Positions 1-7,702 of a stretch of DNA of 18,375 nt are shown piece after piece; within the stretch, counting starts at the first letter, position 1; each line of letters opens with the position of its first letter. This DNA comes from an uncultured Hyphomicrobiales bacterium (GTDB lineage Bacteria > Pseudomonadota > Alphaproteobacteria > Rhizobiales > Beijerinckiaceae), in the NCBI GenBank assembly GCA_903916165.1, contig CAIWVR010000053.1, forward strand, positions 1 to 18,375, given 5' to 3'. Under the pieces are notes generated by a model. That model saw only the letters and a program-made list of their open reading frames with translations, had not been told where the DNA came from and made no database searches. A program made the translations under genes and the position numbers.

Positions 1-1
1 C

Positions 2-82
2 GCGGAGCGACTCGTTGCGCATCTCTCACCAAGTCTCTTCTCATCGCAGTCAATTCAAGTTTCAAGGGAAAGTCACGCTTGA
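2..82 (+). CDS. Possible 3' end of an upstream gene
   Basis: The reading frame starting at base 2 is open from the window edge to a TGA at 80-82. That stop overlaps the ATG at 82 of the next gene as TGATG. This junction is common inside bacterial operons and suggests an upstream gene translationally coupled to the cyclodeaminase-like gene. Only 26 residues are visible and they match no family I know. A second frame is also open from the edge and stops near 118, so this assignment rests only on the junction. Confidence 0.25.
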   Translation, partial: AERLVAHLSPSLFSSQSIQVSRESHA

Positions 83-1143
83 TGAAAGCGCCTGCGTCAC
101 CATTGCCTCGCCGTACTGAGGCGGGAAATTATCCATTCCGCTACATTTCCAATCCGGAGGTGAAGCGCTTGCTCACGCCAGAGGCAAGCGTGCGGATCGC
201 GGAAGAGACGCTCGTCGATCACCATTACGGCGACGTGTCCTTCGCCTCTGTCCGCCAACTGGACATGATTGCGCCCGGGCAGCCAACCAATTACAAGGCA
301 AAAGGGTGTGTACTCGGTCGGCTTGGCATTGCGGGTTTTCGGGTTCTCGGGCTCAATCGTACACCCGAAGGCTATGCCATCGCAGGCTCTCGGCCGACCA
401 AGCATGTCCTCCTCAGTGATACTCGCACGGGGGCATTCTTCGCCTTTGTCGACGAGCACTGGAGCCACGCCCTGCGCACGGGCTCATGCGGCGCAGTTGC
501 AGCCAAACATCTCATGCGCCGGGGAAGTGAAACGCTCACAGTCACTGGCACTGGCTACATGTCCTATGCGAGCCTGATCGCCATGACCGCGGTCATGCAG
601 CCGCGCGAAACGCGGATCTGGGCGCGAGACTTCGCAAAAGCGCAGGCCTTTGCTGCGCGCATGAAGGCAGAACTTGGCCAGAATGTTATCGCCATCGAAT
701 CTGCGCAAGCGAGCGTGAAGGATGCCGATGTCGTGATCACGGCGACCTCCGCCGTGGTCCCCTATCTCGAGAAATCATGGTTCGCGCCAGGCGTTTTTAT
801 TTATGCACTCGGCAATTATCAGGAAGTCGATCTGGCAACCTACCAGGGCATGACCTTCATGGTCGACGAGCGTCAGCAGGTACGCATCTGTCCCGACATC
901 GCGGCGCTTATTGAGAGAGGCATTTATACTGACGAATGGGTGCGCGCGGATCTCGGTGAGGTCGTCACGCGGCCCGATAGTGGCCGGCGGTCTGACGACG
1001 AACAGATTATCGTGCGCAGTCAGGGTTTGGTCACTCAGGATGTTGCGCAAGCGTTCTGGATCTACGAGGAAGCCTGCCGGCGCGGTCTTGGCGTCGATCT
1101 TGAGCCCTTGATCGAATCGCAGGCTGGTGCGCCTTTGTTCTGA
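82..1143 (+). CDS. Ornithine cyclodeaminase / mu-crystallin family protein
   Basis: The 353-residue product belongs to the NAD(P)-dependent OCD/mu-crystallin family, which includes ornithine and lysine cyclodeaminases, ketimine and pyrroline-2-carboxylate reductases and some alanine dehydrogenases. Visible family marks are a YKAKG segment at about 71-75 with substrate-site lysines, an LRTG segment at about 131-134 that aligns with the conserved LRTAA, a Rossmann dinucleotide loop GTGYM at about 156-160, and a following ADVVITATS strand. The length is normal for the family. I chose ATG 82 because AAGGGAA lies 11 bases upstream, although a TTG directly before it at 79 is also open. It heads a six-gene operon, 23 bases before the cupin gene. 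With a molybdenum hydroxylase, a ThDP decarboxylase and an amidohydrolase downstream, a role in reducing or cyclising an imine intermediate is plausible. The exact substrate cannot be read from sequence. Confidence 0.87.
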   Translation: MKAPASPLPRRTEAGNYPFRYISNPEVKRLLTPEASVRIAEETLVDHHYGDVSFASVRQLDMIAPGQPTNYKAKGCVLGRLGIAGFRVLGLNRTPEGYAIAGSRPTKHVLLSDTRTGAFFAFVDEHWSHALRTGSCGAVAAKHLMRRGSETLTVTGTGYMSYASLIAMTAVMQPRETRIWARDFAKAQAFAARMKAELGQNVIAIESAQASVKDADVVITATSAVVPYLEKSWFAPGVFIYALGNYQEVDLATYQGMTFMVDERQQVRICPDIAALIERGIYTDEWVRADLGEVVTRPDSGRRSDDEQIIVRSQGLVTQDVAQAFWIYEEACRRGLGVDLEPLIESQAGAPLF

Positions 1144-1166
1144 AACTCAATTGCAAGGATAGTCCC

Positions 1167-1538
1167 ATGTTTCGCATCATCGATCTCGACACAGCGGTGT
1201 CCGTGCCGATGGAGAATGGTCGCGGCGACACTCTCCAGCTTGTTGACGGGAGCATGACCGACAAGGTTGACCTGCATCTCAACAGGCTGGTCGCGGGCGG
1301 GCCAAACGGCTCGCTACACCGCCATTCTGTTTCGGATAATATCTACATAGTCAAATCCGGAGAAGGCCAATTGCGGATCGAGGATGAGACTGTAACCATC
1401 AAGGCGGGGCAGATCGTATTCATCCCTGCCGGGGCCAAACATTCTCTCAGCAATATTTCGGATGCCCTGTTCGAAATTTTCGAGATCTACACACCTGCGG
1501 GCAAGGACTTCGACTTCGTCCTGGCCGAAAGCGATTAA
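1167..1538 (+). CDS. Small single-domain cupin protein
   Basis: This 123-residue protein is a single cupin_2 barrel. The first motif carries HRH at residues 51-53, where metal-ligand histidines normally sit. The usual downstream glutamate of the motif appears to be aspartate (D57). The second motif is present as PAGAKH, with H92 as the likely remaining ligand. Small cupins of this kind act as dioxygenases, isomerases or hydrolases, or simply bind small molecules, so no reaction can be assigned. An AAGGAT ribosome-binding site lies about seven bases before the ATG. The stop codon is only two bases before the GTG start of the molybdenum hydroxylase gene, so the two are probably co-translated. 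Being inside a catabolic operon suggests an auxiliary enzymatic step or removal of an unstable intermediate. Confidence 0.85.
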   Translation: MFRIIDLDTAVSVPMENGRGDTLQLVDGSMTDKVDLHLNRLVAGGPNGSLHRHSVSDNIYIVKSGEGQLRIEDETVTIKAGQIVFIPAGAKHSLSNISDALFEIFEIYTPAGKDFDFVLAESD

Positions 1539-1540
1539 TT

Positions 1541-3850
1541 GTGGCTTGGATCGGAGAAAGGCTGCTCAGATACGAAGACGAGAACCTGCTGACGGGCAGG
1601 GGACGTTTCGTTGCGGATTTCATCGAACCTGAAATGCTGCATGCAATTGTCTTTCGGTCTCCCGTGGCCAGCGCCATTTTGCGCGGCATTGATACGTCCG
1701 GTGCGCTGGCTGTTGAGGGCGTCGTCGCCGTCCTCACCGGAGACGACGCCGCGCGTGATGGTCTTGGCGGTATACCGTGGGAAGTCTGTCCGCCCGGTTT
1801 CGAGGACAAGGCAAAATTCCAGGGTGACCCCGCTGTCGCGATGCCTCAACCGGTTCTGGCCCGGCACGAATTGCGCTATGTGGGTGAACCTGTTGCGTTT
1901 GTCGTGGCAACCACGGCCAGCGCCGCGCTCGCCGCCGCCGAGCTGATCACCTTGACAATGGAAGAGCGCGCGCCCGTGATGTGCCTTCCAGCGCAGGGGC
2001 TTGGCACATGGTGCGCGCCCGAAGGCTCCATTTTTTCCGCGGTGGTTGGCGACGAACCTGCGCATATTCAACATATTATTGATTCCGCGCCGCACGCGGT
2101 CGAGATTGAGACGCAGGTTCCGCGTCTCGCGGCAGCCCCGTTGGAGACGCGTGGCTATCTCGCGTCATATGATCCACAAAGCGGTGAATGGTGTGTTGTT
2201 GCGGCGGCAGGCAAGCCGCATTCCGTTCGAGACACGATCGCCACACATGTGCTGCAGGTGGAGCCCGCGCGGATCAGGGTCATCGCGCCCGATATTGGCG
2301 GCGGTTTCGGTGCCAAAAATGTGGCCCATGCGGAAATGGCACTCGTGCTCTGGGCTGCGCGGAAGCTCGAACAGCCGGTCCGCTGGATATGTTCGCGCAG
2401 TGAATCCTTCCTCTCCGACATGCAGGGGCGTGGGCATCTCATTCGCGCCTGCCTCGCCTTCAACGGCGAGGGCAGGTTTCTCGCGCTTTCCTATCGATCG
2501 CTTGTCGATCTAGGGGCCTGGCTTGCACCACGCGCAGTCGTACCGGCGACCAGCGGGCTCAAGGTCCTGACGGGGCCCTATCGTATTGGTGCCGTCACTG
2601 GGCGCGTCGACGCCTTGCACACGAATAATGTCCCAACCTGCCCCTATCGTGGTGCTGGCATTCCCGAAACAGCCTTTGCCATCGAGAGGCTTGTCGACAT
2701 GGCCGCGTCGCACCTCAAGATGGATCCGGCAGACTTGCGCGCCCTCAATCTGGTTGCCACGCATGAGCTTCCCTATGCCACCCCGACGGGTGCGATGCTG
2801 CACAGCGTCGATTTCCCGGGTGTCCTGGCGGCGGCACGCAAGCTCTCGCAATGGGACGCAAGGCGCCCTGTTTCGCAATGCCCGGGCATCCTGCGTGGCA
2901 GGGGCATGGCCTTCACTATCGAAGCCTATGGGACCTCTTTCGACGAGGCGGCCGAGATAGTGGCTCATGAAAACGGCAGGATTGAAATTCTCATTGGAAC
3001 AAAATCCGGCGGACAGGGACATTTAACGAGCTATGCCCAGATAGCAGCTGACGCGCTTGGCCTCGATCCCGCGCTGTTCGACATTGTTCAAGGTGACACG
3101 GCGCGCATTGCGAGAGGAAATGGCACGGGTGCCTCTCGATCAATCACGACGGGCGGCTCCGCGATTTTGCGGACAGCACTGCTGCTTCTCGAGGACGCGC
3201 GCACCATCGCATCCGAACTGTTGCAGTCTTCGCGAGACGACCTCGCTTACGGTGGGGGAGCTTTCACCAATGCGAACGGATCGGGTGCGAGCGCCAGTCT
3301 CGCCGAAATAGCAGCGTCGCGGCCAGAGAAAAAATTGCATGCGAAGGGTGACTTCAGGCCGATTGGCTTTTCATTCCCGCATGGCTGCCATGTCGCCGAA
3401 GTTGACGTCGATCCTGCGACAGGTGTTGTCAAGCTTGTCTCCTACAAGGCGGTTCAGGACGCGGGCGTCGTGATCAATCCGATGGTCGCAGCAGGACAAC
3501 TCCTCGGCGGCGTTACGCAGGGCATTGGTGCCGCCCTGATGGAGAGACTGGTTTGCGACCCCGATAACGGGCAACCGCTGACTGCAAGTTTTCTCGATTA
3601 TTGCATGCCCCGCGCAGAAGACCTGTCCAATTTTGCCATCGAATTGCGCGGCGTGCCCTGCGCCAGCAATCCGCTCGGCTCCAAAGCCATTGGCGAAGCG
3701 GGTGCGGTTACCGCACCTGCCGCCGTGATGAACGCGCTTGTCGATGCGTTGGCATCGCTCGGCGTGACGCATCTTGAACTTCCCGCTACGCCAAATCGAG
3801 TATGGTCGGCGATCATTGCGGCGCAAGGCTCTAGAATGGGAGTAGCATGA
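1541..3850 (+). CDS. Molybdenum hydroxylase large subunit (xanthine dehydrogenase / CoxL family)
   Basis: The 769-residue protein has the full layout of the molybdopterin-binding subunit of the xanthine oxidase family: an N-terminal alpha/beta hammerhead domain (about 15-130), then the two Mo-cofactor domains. Visible signatures are GGGFGAKN at about 252-259, PYRGAGIPE at about 368-376, GGQGH near 490, GTGASRS in the middle, and GSKAIGEAG with the catalytic glutamate at about 719. The family hydroxylates N-heterocycles or oxidises aldehydes and CO, passing electrons to a 2Fe-2S subunit and an FAD subunit. Neither partner is encoded in this window. They could lie upstream of base 1, or be supplied from elsewhere. 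The GTG start at 1541 follows the cupin stop by two bases and gives the expected N-terminus (IGERLLRYED). The TGA stop is directly followed by the next ATG. The substrate is unknown. An aldehyde made by the downstream decarboxylase is one candidate, a cyclic nitrogen compound another. Confidence 0.92.
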   Translation: MAWIGERLLRYEDENLLTGRGRFVADFIEPEMLHAIVFRSPVASAILRGIDTSGALAVEGVVAVLTGDDAARDGLGGIPWEVCPPGFEDKAKFQGDPAVAMPQPVLARHELRYVGEPVAFVVATTASAALAAAELITLTMEERAPVMCLPAQGLGTWCAPEGSIFSAVVGDEPAHIQHIIDSAPHAVEIETQVPRLAAAPLETRGYLASYDPQSGEWCVVAAAGKPHSVRDTIATHVLQVEPARIRVIAPDIGGGFGAKNVAHAEMALVLWAARKLEQPVRWICSRSESFLSDMQGRGHLIRACLAFNGEGRFLALSYRSLVDLGAWLAPRAVVPATSGLKVLTGPYRIGAVTGRVDALHTNNVPTCPYRGAGIPETAFAIERLVDMAASHLKMDPADLRALNLVATHELPYATPTGAMLHSVDFPGVLAAARKLSQWDARRPVSQCPGILRGRGMAFTIEAYGTSFDEAAEIVAHENGRIEILIGTKSGGQGHLTSYAQIAADALGLDPALFDIVQGDTARIARGNGTGASRSITTGGSAILRTALLLLEDARTIASELLQSSRDDLAYGGGAFTNANGSGASASLAEIAASRPEKKLHAKGDFRPIGFSFPHGCHVAEVDVDPATGVVKLVSYKAVQDAGVVINPMVAAGQLLGGVTQGIGAALMERLVCDPDNGQPLTASFLDYCMPRAEDLSNFAIELRGVPCASNPLGSKAIGEAGAVTAPAAVMNALVDALASLGVTHLELPATPNRVWSAIIAAQGSRMGVA

Positions 3851-4375
3851 ATGGAACAGCAGAATGGACCTCCGGACATTATAGCCAGAAAGATCGCCGA
3901 CGTCCTGCACGGCGCGGGAGCTGATTTCGTCGCAAGCCTGCCCGACAACTGGATTGCACCGCTGATCCGGTGCCTTGAAGCTGACGAACGTTTCAACCAC
4001 GTCGCGGTTAATCGTGAGGAATCTGCTGTCGGCCTTTGCTCGGGCGCTTTCTTCACCGGCAAGACGGGTGTTGCGCTCATGGGAGCCTCTGGCTTCCTCA
4101 CCTGCATCTATGCGATCACGAAGATCAATTACACCTACCAAATTCCGATGCTCTTCGTGATCACGTTGCGCGGAGCCCCTGGTGATGGTGCGCGCTATCA
4201 CGTCTCCAACGGGCTCTACCTCCGCTCGATCATCGATTCCATCAACATGCCGGCGGTTTACATCGAGAAGTCAGAAGATCTTCCCGAGCTTGCCAAGGCC
4301 TACAAGCATGCAAGCTTGATCGGCCGGCCCTATGTGGTCTGCATTGGACGCGACGTACTGAAGGGAGCCCGCTGA
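3851..4375 (+). CDS. ThDP-dependent 2-oxoacid decarboxylase, pyrimidine-binding half (ComD / sulfopyruvate decarboxylase alpha-like)
   Basis: The 174-residue protein matches the N-terminal (PYR) domain of thiamine diphosphate enzymes as found in sulfopyruvate and phosphonopyruvate decarboxylases. The NREES segment at 54-58 holds the glutamate (E56 or E57) that normally activates the ThDP aminopyrimidine. It is followed by a glycine-rich GLCSGAFFTGK stretch and a TYQIPMLFVITLRG strand typical of the family. The segment that reads QNSG in characterised members is GASG here, so the substrate may differ. The gene begins immediately after the TGA of the hydroxylase gene, and its own TGA overlaps the ATG of the partner gene by one base. 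This implies strict co-translation of the two halves, expected because the active site forms between them. Decarboxylation of a 2-oxoacid to an aldehyde is the inferred reaction. Sulfopyruvate itself is not indicated by any neighbour. Confidence 0.83.
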   Translation: MEQQNGPPDIIARKIADVLHGAGADFVASLPDNWIAPLIRCLEADERFNHVAVNREESAVGLCSGAFFTGKTGVALMGASGFLTCIYAITKINYTYQIPMLFVITLRGAPGDGARYHVSNGLYLRSIIDSINMPAVYIEKSEDLPELAKAYKHASLIGRPYVVCIGRDVLKGAR

Positions 4376-4968
4376 TGGCTATCGACATGCAAGATTGCTT
4401 CTCCTTCCTGGCGAAGCGGCGCAAGACTGAACTCGTGGTCACGTCGGCCGGCAGTTCCTCCGAAGTCTGGTGGGAGACCACTGGCGATCTTGATGACACA
4501 TTCTATCTTGAAGCCTCCATGTCGCTTTCGACCATGTTCGCAGCAGGCATAGCCAAGAGTTATCCTGACACGCGATTCTGGGCGTTTGTCGGTGACGGTG
4601 CGTTCGTAATGAACACGGGCATGCTCTTTGTTGAACGCGCGATGGGCCTGCCCAATATGGTGTCGATCGTCGTGGCAAACCGTTGCTATGCGGCGACCGA
4701 TGGCGTGGATCTGCCGATCGGTGACCAGATAGATTTTGCAGGCATTGCGCGCGCGTCTGGCATTTCCAATGTCTATACTTTTGATTCGCTGGCCGCGCTC
4801 GAAGCTGGCTTCGACGAGGCCTTCTATCGCAATGGTCCGACGACAGTGGTGCTTGAGCTTGAAAAGCCGAAGCGTCATTATGTTAGTCCCCCCTTCGATG
4901 GTCCCGAATTGAAATATCGTTTTGGTCGGGCGCTCGAAAAACGCTTCGGCCTTTCCCTTTTGCCCTGA
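4375..4968 (+). CDS. ThDP-dependent 2-oxoacid decarboxylase, diphosphate-binding half (ComE / sulfopyruvate decarboxylase beta-like)
   Basis: This 197-residue protein is the PP domain that complements the preceding PYR-domain protein. The ThDP/Mg signature is complete: GDG at residues 73-75, then 26 residues, then the metal-ligand asparagine at about 102 in VANRCY. An EASMSLS segment before it corresponds to the family's GSMG region. Characterised sulfopyruvate and phosphonopyruvate decarboxylases read close to YGSTGGQ after the asparagine, whereas this protein reads YAATDGV, another sign of a distinct substrate. The ATG overlaps the stop of the PYR-domain gene as TGATG. Together the two would form a heteromeric cytoplasmic decarboxylase. 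The C-terminal 20 or so residues (KYRFGRALEKRFG) look like a short extension without a recognisable motif. The product aldehyde could feed the molybdenum hydroxylase encoded upstream. Confidence 0.83.
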   Translation: MAIDMQDCFSFLAKRRKTELVVTSAGSSSEVWWETTGDLDDTFYLEASMSLSTMFAAGIAKSYPDTRFWAFVGDGAFVMNTGMLFVERAMGLPNMVSIVVANRCYAATDGVDLPIGDQIDFAGIARASGISNVYTFDSLAALEAGFDEAFYRNGPTTVVLELEKPKRHYVSPPFDGPELKYRFGRALEKRFGLSLLP

Positions 4969-4981
4969 CGGGAGAGGAAGA

Positions 4982-6481
4982 ATGCGGAAGTCCCTCAAGC
5001 TGATCTCAGGCGGTCGCGTGCTCGATCTCGCTTTCGATCTCGACAAGCCGCCAGTCATGGATGTGCTGATCGAGGGAGATCGCATTCTCGCAACAGGTGA
5101 GGAGGCGTCCCGGATTGCAGCCCAGAGCGAGAGGGTCGAAAACATCGATGCGGCCGGCAAGTTGCTTATCCCCGGCCTCATCAACACGCATTATCATTCG
5201 CATGATGTTTTGCTGCGCGGTTCTTACGAGCAGCTACCCCTCGATATCTGGGGTCTTTACACGCATCCGGCAAATTACCCGAGCTTGACACCGCAAGATA
5301 TTCGGTTGCGGACATTGCTCGGTGCCGCTGACGCTCTTTGTAACGGTATCACGACTCTGCAGGATATGGTGACGATCATCGGATCGGACCCCATTCACGT
5401 CGAGTCCATTCTCGCGGGCTACCAGAAATCGGGAGCTCGCGCGGCCATAGGCCTGCAAATCGCGGATGCAGCAGCGGTAGACGCTGTCGCATATTGGAAT
5501 GATCTTCCAGATGGCGTCCGGCGCCAGTTGCCGGGTGCGAGTGATCCTGCGGGGCTGATGGGGTTGGTCGAACGGACAATCGAGGACCCAAGTGATGCGC
5601 GCGTCAGTTGGGTCCTCGCGCCCTCCGCGCCGCAAAGATGCTCAGACGCATTGCTCAAATGGGTAGCACGGCTGTCACAGGACCACGACCTGCCGGTCTT
5701 CACGCATGTCTACGAAGCGCGCTCCCAAGTAGCCATCGCGCGGCAGAAATATCCAGACGGCTCGCTCCTTACCCATCTTGAACGTTTCGGTCTTGTTAAT
5801 TCACGCCTCACCATCGCACATGGGGTCTGGATGGAAGAGGAGGAGATTCGGCGGTTTGGCGCGGCGGGCGGCAATCTTGCTTTTAATCCGATGAGCAATA
5901 TGAAACTGCGCAACGGCTTTGCACCGATTGTGGCCTATGCGGAGGCGGGCGTGAACATCGGCCTTGGCTGCGATAATTGCAGCTGTAATGACTCACAAAA
6001 TTTATTCCAGGTCATGAAGATGTTTGCGATGTTCTGGGGCTTTCAGAAACAAGCAGGGGAGAGCGACGCAGCCCGCCTCGCTTTCGAGGCGGCGACGCTG
6101 GGCGGTGCGCGCGCGCTTGGGCGCGGGCATGAACTAGGTGCCATACGCGCAGGCTATCTTGCAGACCTCGTCCTAATTGATCTTGAGGCAGCTAATTATC
6201 GGCCGCTGAACAGCGCCCTGCGTCAGCTCGTATATGGTGAGAGTGGTCAGAATATCCGCGCGGTGATGGTTGGCGGCGAGATTGTCGTGCGTGAGGGCAA
6301 ACTCGTCGGCGCGAGTGATTCCGAGTTGAAGGAGGCGGCGGAAGCAGCACGCGCGCGAATGGAAGCGGAGGTCCTTATGGCCAATGTGCGCTACCAATCG
6401 ATGATGGAGGCCCTGCTTCGGGCATACGAGAGCGCTGAGCAATTCAGCCTCCCTTACGACCGATTTTCGATGCGCCGCTGA
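4982..6481 (+). CDS. ATZ/TRZ-type metal-dependent amidohydrolase
   Basis: The 499-residue protein is a composite-barrel amidohydrolase of the cytosine deaminase / ATZ-TRZ / guanine deaminase group. The metal and catalytic set is complete: HxH at H70 and H72 (NTHYHSHD), H242 followed by E245 (HVYE), H280 (IAHGVW) and D331 (GCDNCS). The HxxE pattern is typical of members that deaminate or dechlorinate aromatic N-heterocycles. The N-terminal and C-terminal beta-sandwich parts are present, the latter with GYLADLVLIDLE. A frame extends 20 codons upstream, but the ATG at 4982 is preceded by a GGAGAGGAAG ribosome-binding site and gives the expected N-terminus, so I chose it. It is 13 bases after the decarboxylase beta gene and is the last gene of the operon. 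It probably deaminates or opens an N-heterocyclic intermediate. The precise substrate is unknown. Confidence 0.88.
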   Translation: MRKSLKLISGGRVLDLAFDLDKPPVMDVLIEGDRILATGEEASRIAAQSERVENIDAAGKLLIPGLINTHYHSHDVLLRGSYEQLPLDIWGLYTHPANYPSLTPQDIRLRTLLGAADALCNGITTLQDMVTIIGSDPIHVESILAGYQKSGARAAIGLQIADAAAVDAVAYWNDLPDGVRRQLPGASDPAGLMGLVERTIEDPSDARVSWVLAPSAPQRCSDALLKWVARLSQDHDLPVFTHVYEARSQVAIARQKYPDGSLLTHLERFGLVNSRLTIAHGVWMEEEEIRRFGAAGGNLAFNPMSNMKLRNGFAPIVAYAEAGVNIGLGCDNCSCNDSQNLFQVMKMFAMFWGFQKQAGESDAARLAFEAATLGGARALGRGHELGAIRAGYLADLVLIDLEAANYRPLNSALRQLVYGESGQNIRAVMVGGEIVVREGKLVGASDSELKEAAEAARARMEAEVLMANVRYQSMMEALLRAYESAEQFSLPYDRFSMRR

Positions 6482-7311
6482 TCGACATTGACTTGAAGCT
6501 AAAGCCGCTTTTGGAAACGTATGATACTTGAATCATGCCGGGACGTCTGGTCGGAACCTGAACAATGCTGCTCCCGGAACCAGTCCCGCGTCAGCACCCC
6601 TGTGCGAGATTTGACGTCTTCATTTCACGAGACTCTTGATCTCGTCATCCTGACGAGGGGTCAAAAATGGGCCTTTGGTGTTGCGTCCCGGAGCGTGATT
6701 CTGGCAGAACAATCAAACAGTGAGGGAGATTATCGACGGGCTTCATTCCAGGCCAATGTGGGCTTTGAAAGCTGCATCCTGCTTTGTGCATTTTGCTATA
6801 TTTGAGCTTCTCATTTTTGGAGAGCAGCAGAGATCAGTTTCCATTCTTGTTCGGTTTTCAGGGGGCTCCCTTGAATATAATCCAGTCGACTGAGTACTGA
6901 TGTTGCATCTTATTGCGCGCCGCCCGCTTGCCGCCGTTGTTGATGAATCCCATGTCACGTAACGCCGTAGCTTTTGCACCGTTTTGATTGCAACGCAGCC
7001 AACCTACCGATTGAATTTTTCTCAGCGTTTTGTGACATCATACATTCACTCATATCGATGTCCGCTACCAGATTCCTTCTTGCAAACTGTCTGCCAAACT
7101 CAACGTGACTTGCGTCGATTGTGCCTGTCGCGATTGAATTGAGCCATACGTGCGTACGTGCCGAGCATTGGAAAATTTGGGAGGGAGGCATCAGCAATTA
7201 TGGCAAAATTTGTGTTTAAGGCTATGAAATGATCGGATCAAAATATTAGTTTATATTGCAAGTTTTGCCCTTTTTGGATAGCTTTTTGAAAGCCACTTTC
7301 GATTATGGGCT
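6482..7311. other. Long gap with no convincing gene
   Basis: About 830 bases separate the operon's last gene from the truncated dehydratase fragment. Several open frames of 75-95 codons exist on both strands, but none has family-like residues, a good ribosome-binding site or codon use like its neighbours. The stretch contains a 17-bp palindrome at 6641-6657. From about 7200 it becomes strongly AT-rich (17 of 60 bases are G or C at 7201-7260). No tRNA or clear terminator was seen after the amidohydrolase gene. It looks like decayed or junction DNA. Confidence 0.6.
6641..6657. repeat. 17-bp palindrome, possible intergenic repeat relic
   Basis: CTCGTCA-TCC-TGACGAG is a perfect inverted repeat with seven-base arms and a three-base centre. 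The flanking GACTC (6631-6635) and GGGTC (6658-6662) can also pair with one G-T wobble and a one-sided bulge, so a longer stem is possible. The core resembles CTCGTCATCCTGA-type intergenic palindromes that I recall as frequent in Bradyrhizobium-related genomes. That link is from memory, not a search. No T-run follows on either strand, so a terminator is unlikely. Confidence 0.45.
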
Positions 7312-7653
7312 ATGCTGCAGCCGCAGCAGGCCGAAGATTATGTGCTCGCGACCGGACGCGCCCATACGGTTCGCGGTTTCGTGGAAAAGGCCGCCCGTGT
7401 TCTCGGCTGGGAGATGGAATGGAGCGGCGCGGGTCATCGGGAAACCGGCCGAGATTGCCGTACGGGCCGTTTGCTTGCCGTCGTGAACCGGCAGTTCTAC
7501 CGCCCCGTCGATCCGGGCTGCACGATTGGAGATCCTGCAAAGGCTGAATCCCGGTTGGGCTGGACGCGCAGTGTCGATCTGGACGGCCTGGTCGAAATGA
7601 CGTTGGATCATGACTTGCGCGCCGCACGACAATTGTCGATGACCGCTGCCTGA
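7303..7653 (+). pseudogene. gmd: GDP-mannose 4,6-dehydratase, 3' fragment
   Basis: The frame from about 7303 to the TGA at 7651-7653 encodes about 116 residues matching only the C-terminal third of GDP-mannose 4,6-dehydratase, the enzyme that makes GDP-4-keto-6-deoxymannose for fucose, rhamnose or perosamine units of surface polysaccharides. Recognisable parts are WAMLQ, DYVLATG and HTVRGFVEKA near the start, FYRPVD and GDPAKAESRLGW in the middle, and the terminal LVEMTLDHDL helix. Full enzymes have about 340-370 residues. The Rossmann domain and catalytic Ser/Thr-Tyr-Lys residues are absent, and an in-frame TAG at about 7276 plus AT-rich sequence lie immediately upstream. The fragment is therefore 5'-truncated and should be inactive. 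It sits 49 bases before an fkbM-type gene, consistent with both coming from one polysaccharide locus. Confidence 0.8.
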
Positions 7654-7702
7654 TTGGCAGGGCACTTAGCAGTCCTAAATTCTAACGTTCTGGTATCAGG
7701 CA

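Noticed and set aside
3371..4201. A 276-codon minus-strand frame opposite the hydroxylase and ComD-like genes
   Set aside because: Antisense to two strongly supported genes, with no motif.
6521..6805. A 94-codon open frame in the gap after the amidohydrolase gene
   Set aside because: No family resemblance, no ribosome-binding site, and a cysteine- and serine-rich composition typical of chance frames.
6955..7197. An 80-codon minus-strand frame in the same gap
   Set aside because: No recognisable motif or start signal. The neighbouring DNA is AT-rich junction sequence.
7646..7660. CTGCC-TGATT-GGCAG hairpin at the end of the gmd fragment
   Set aside because: Only a five-base stem and no T-run, so not convincing as a terminator.
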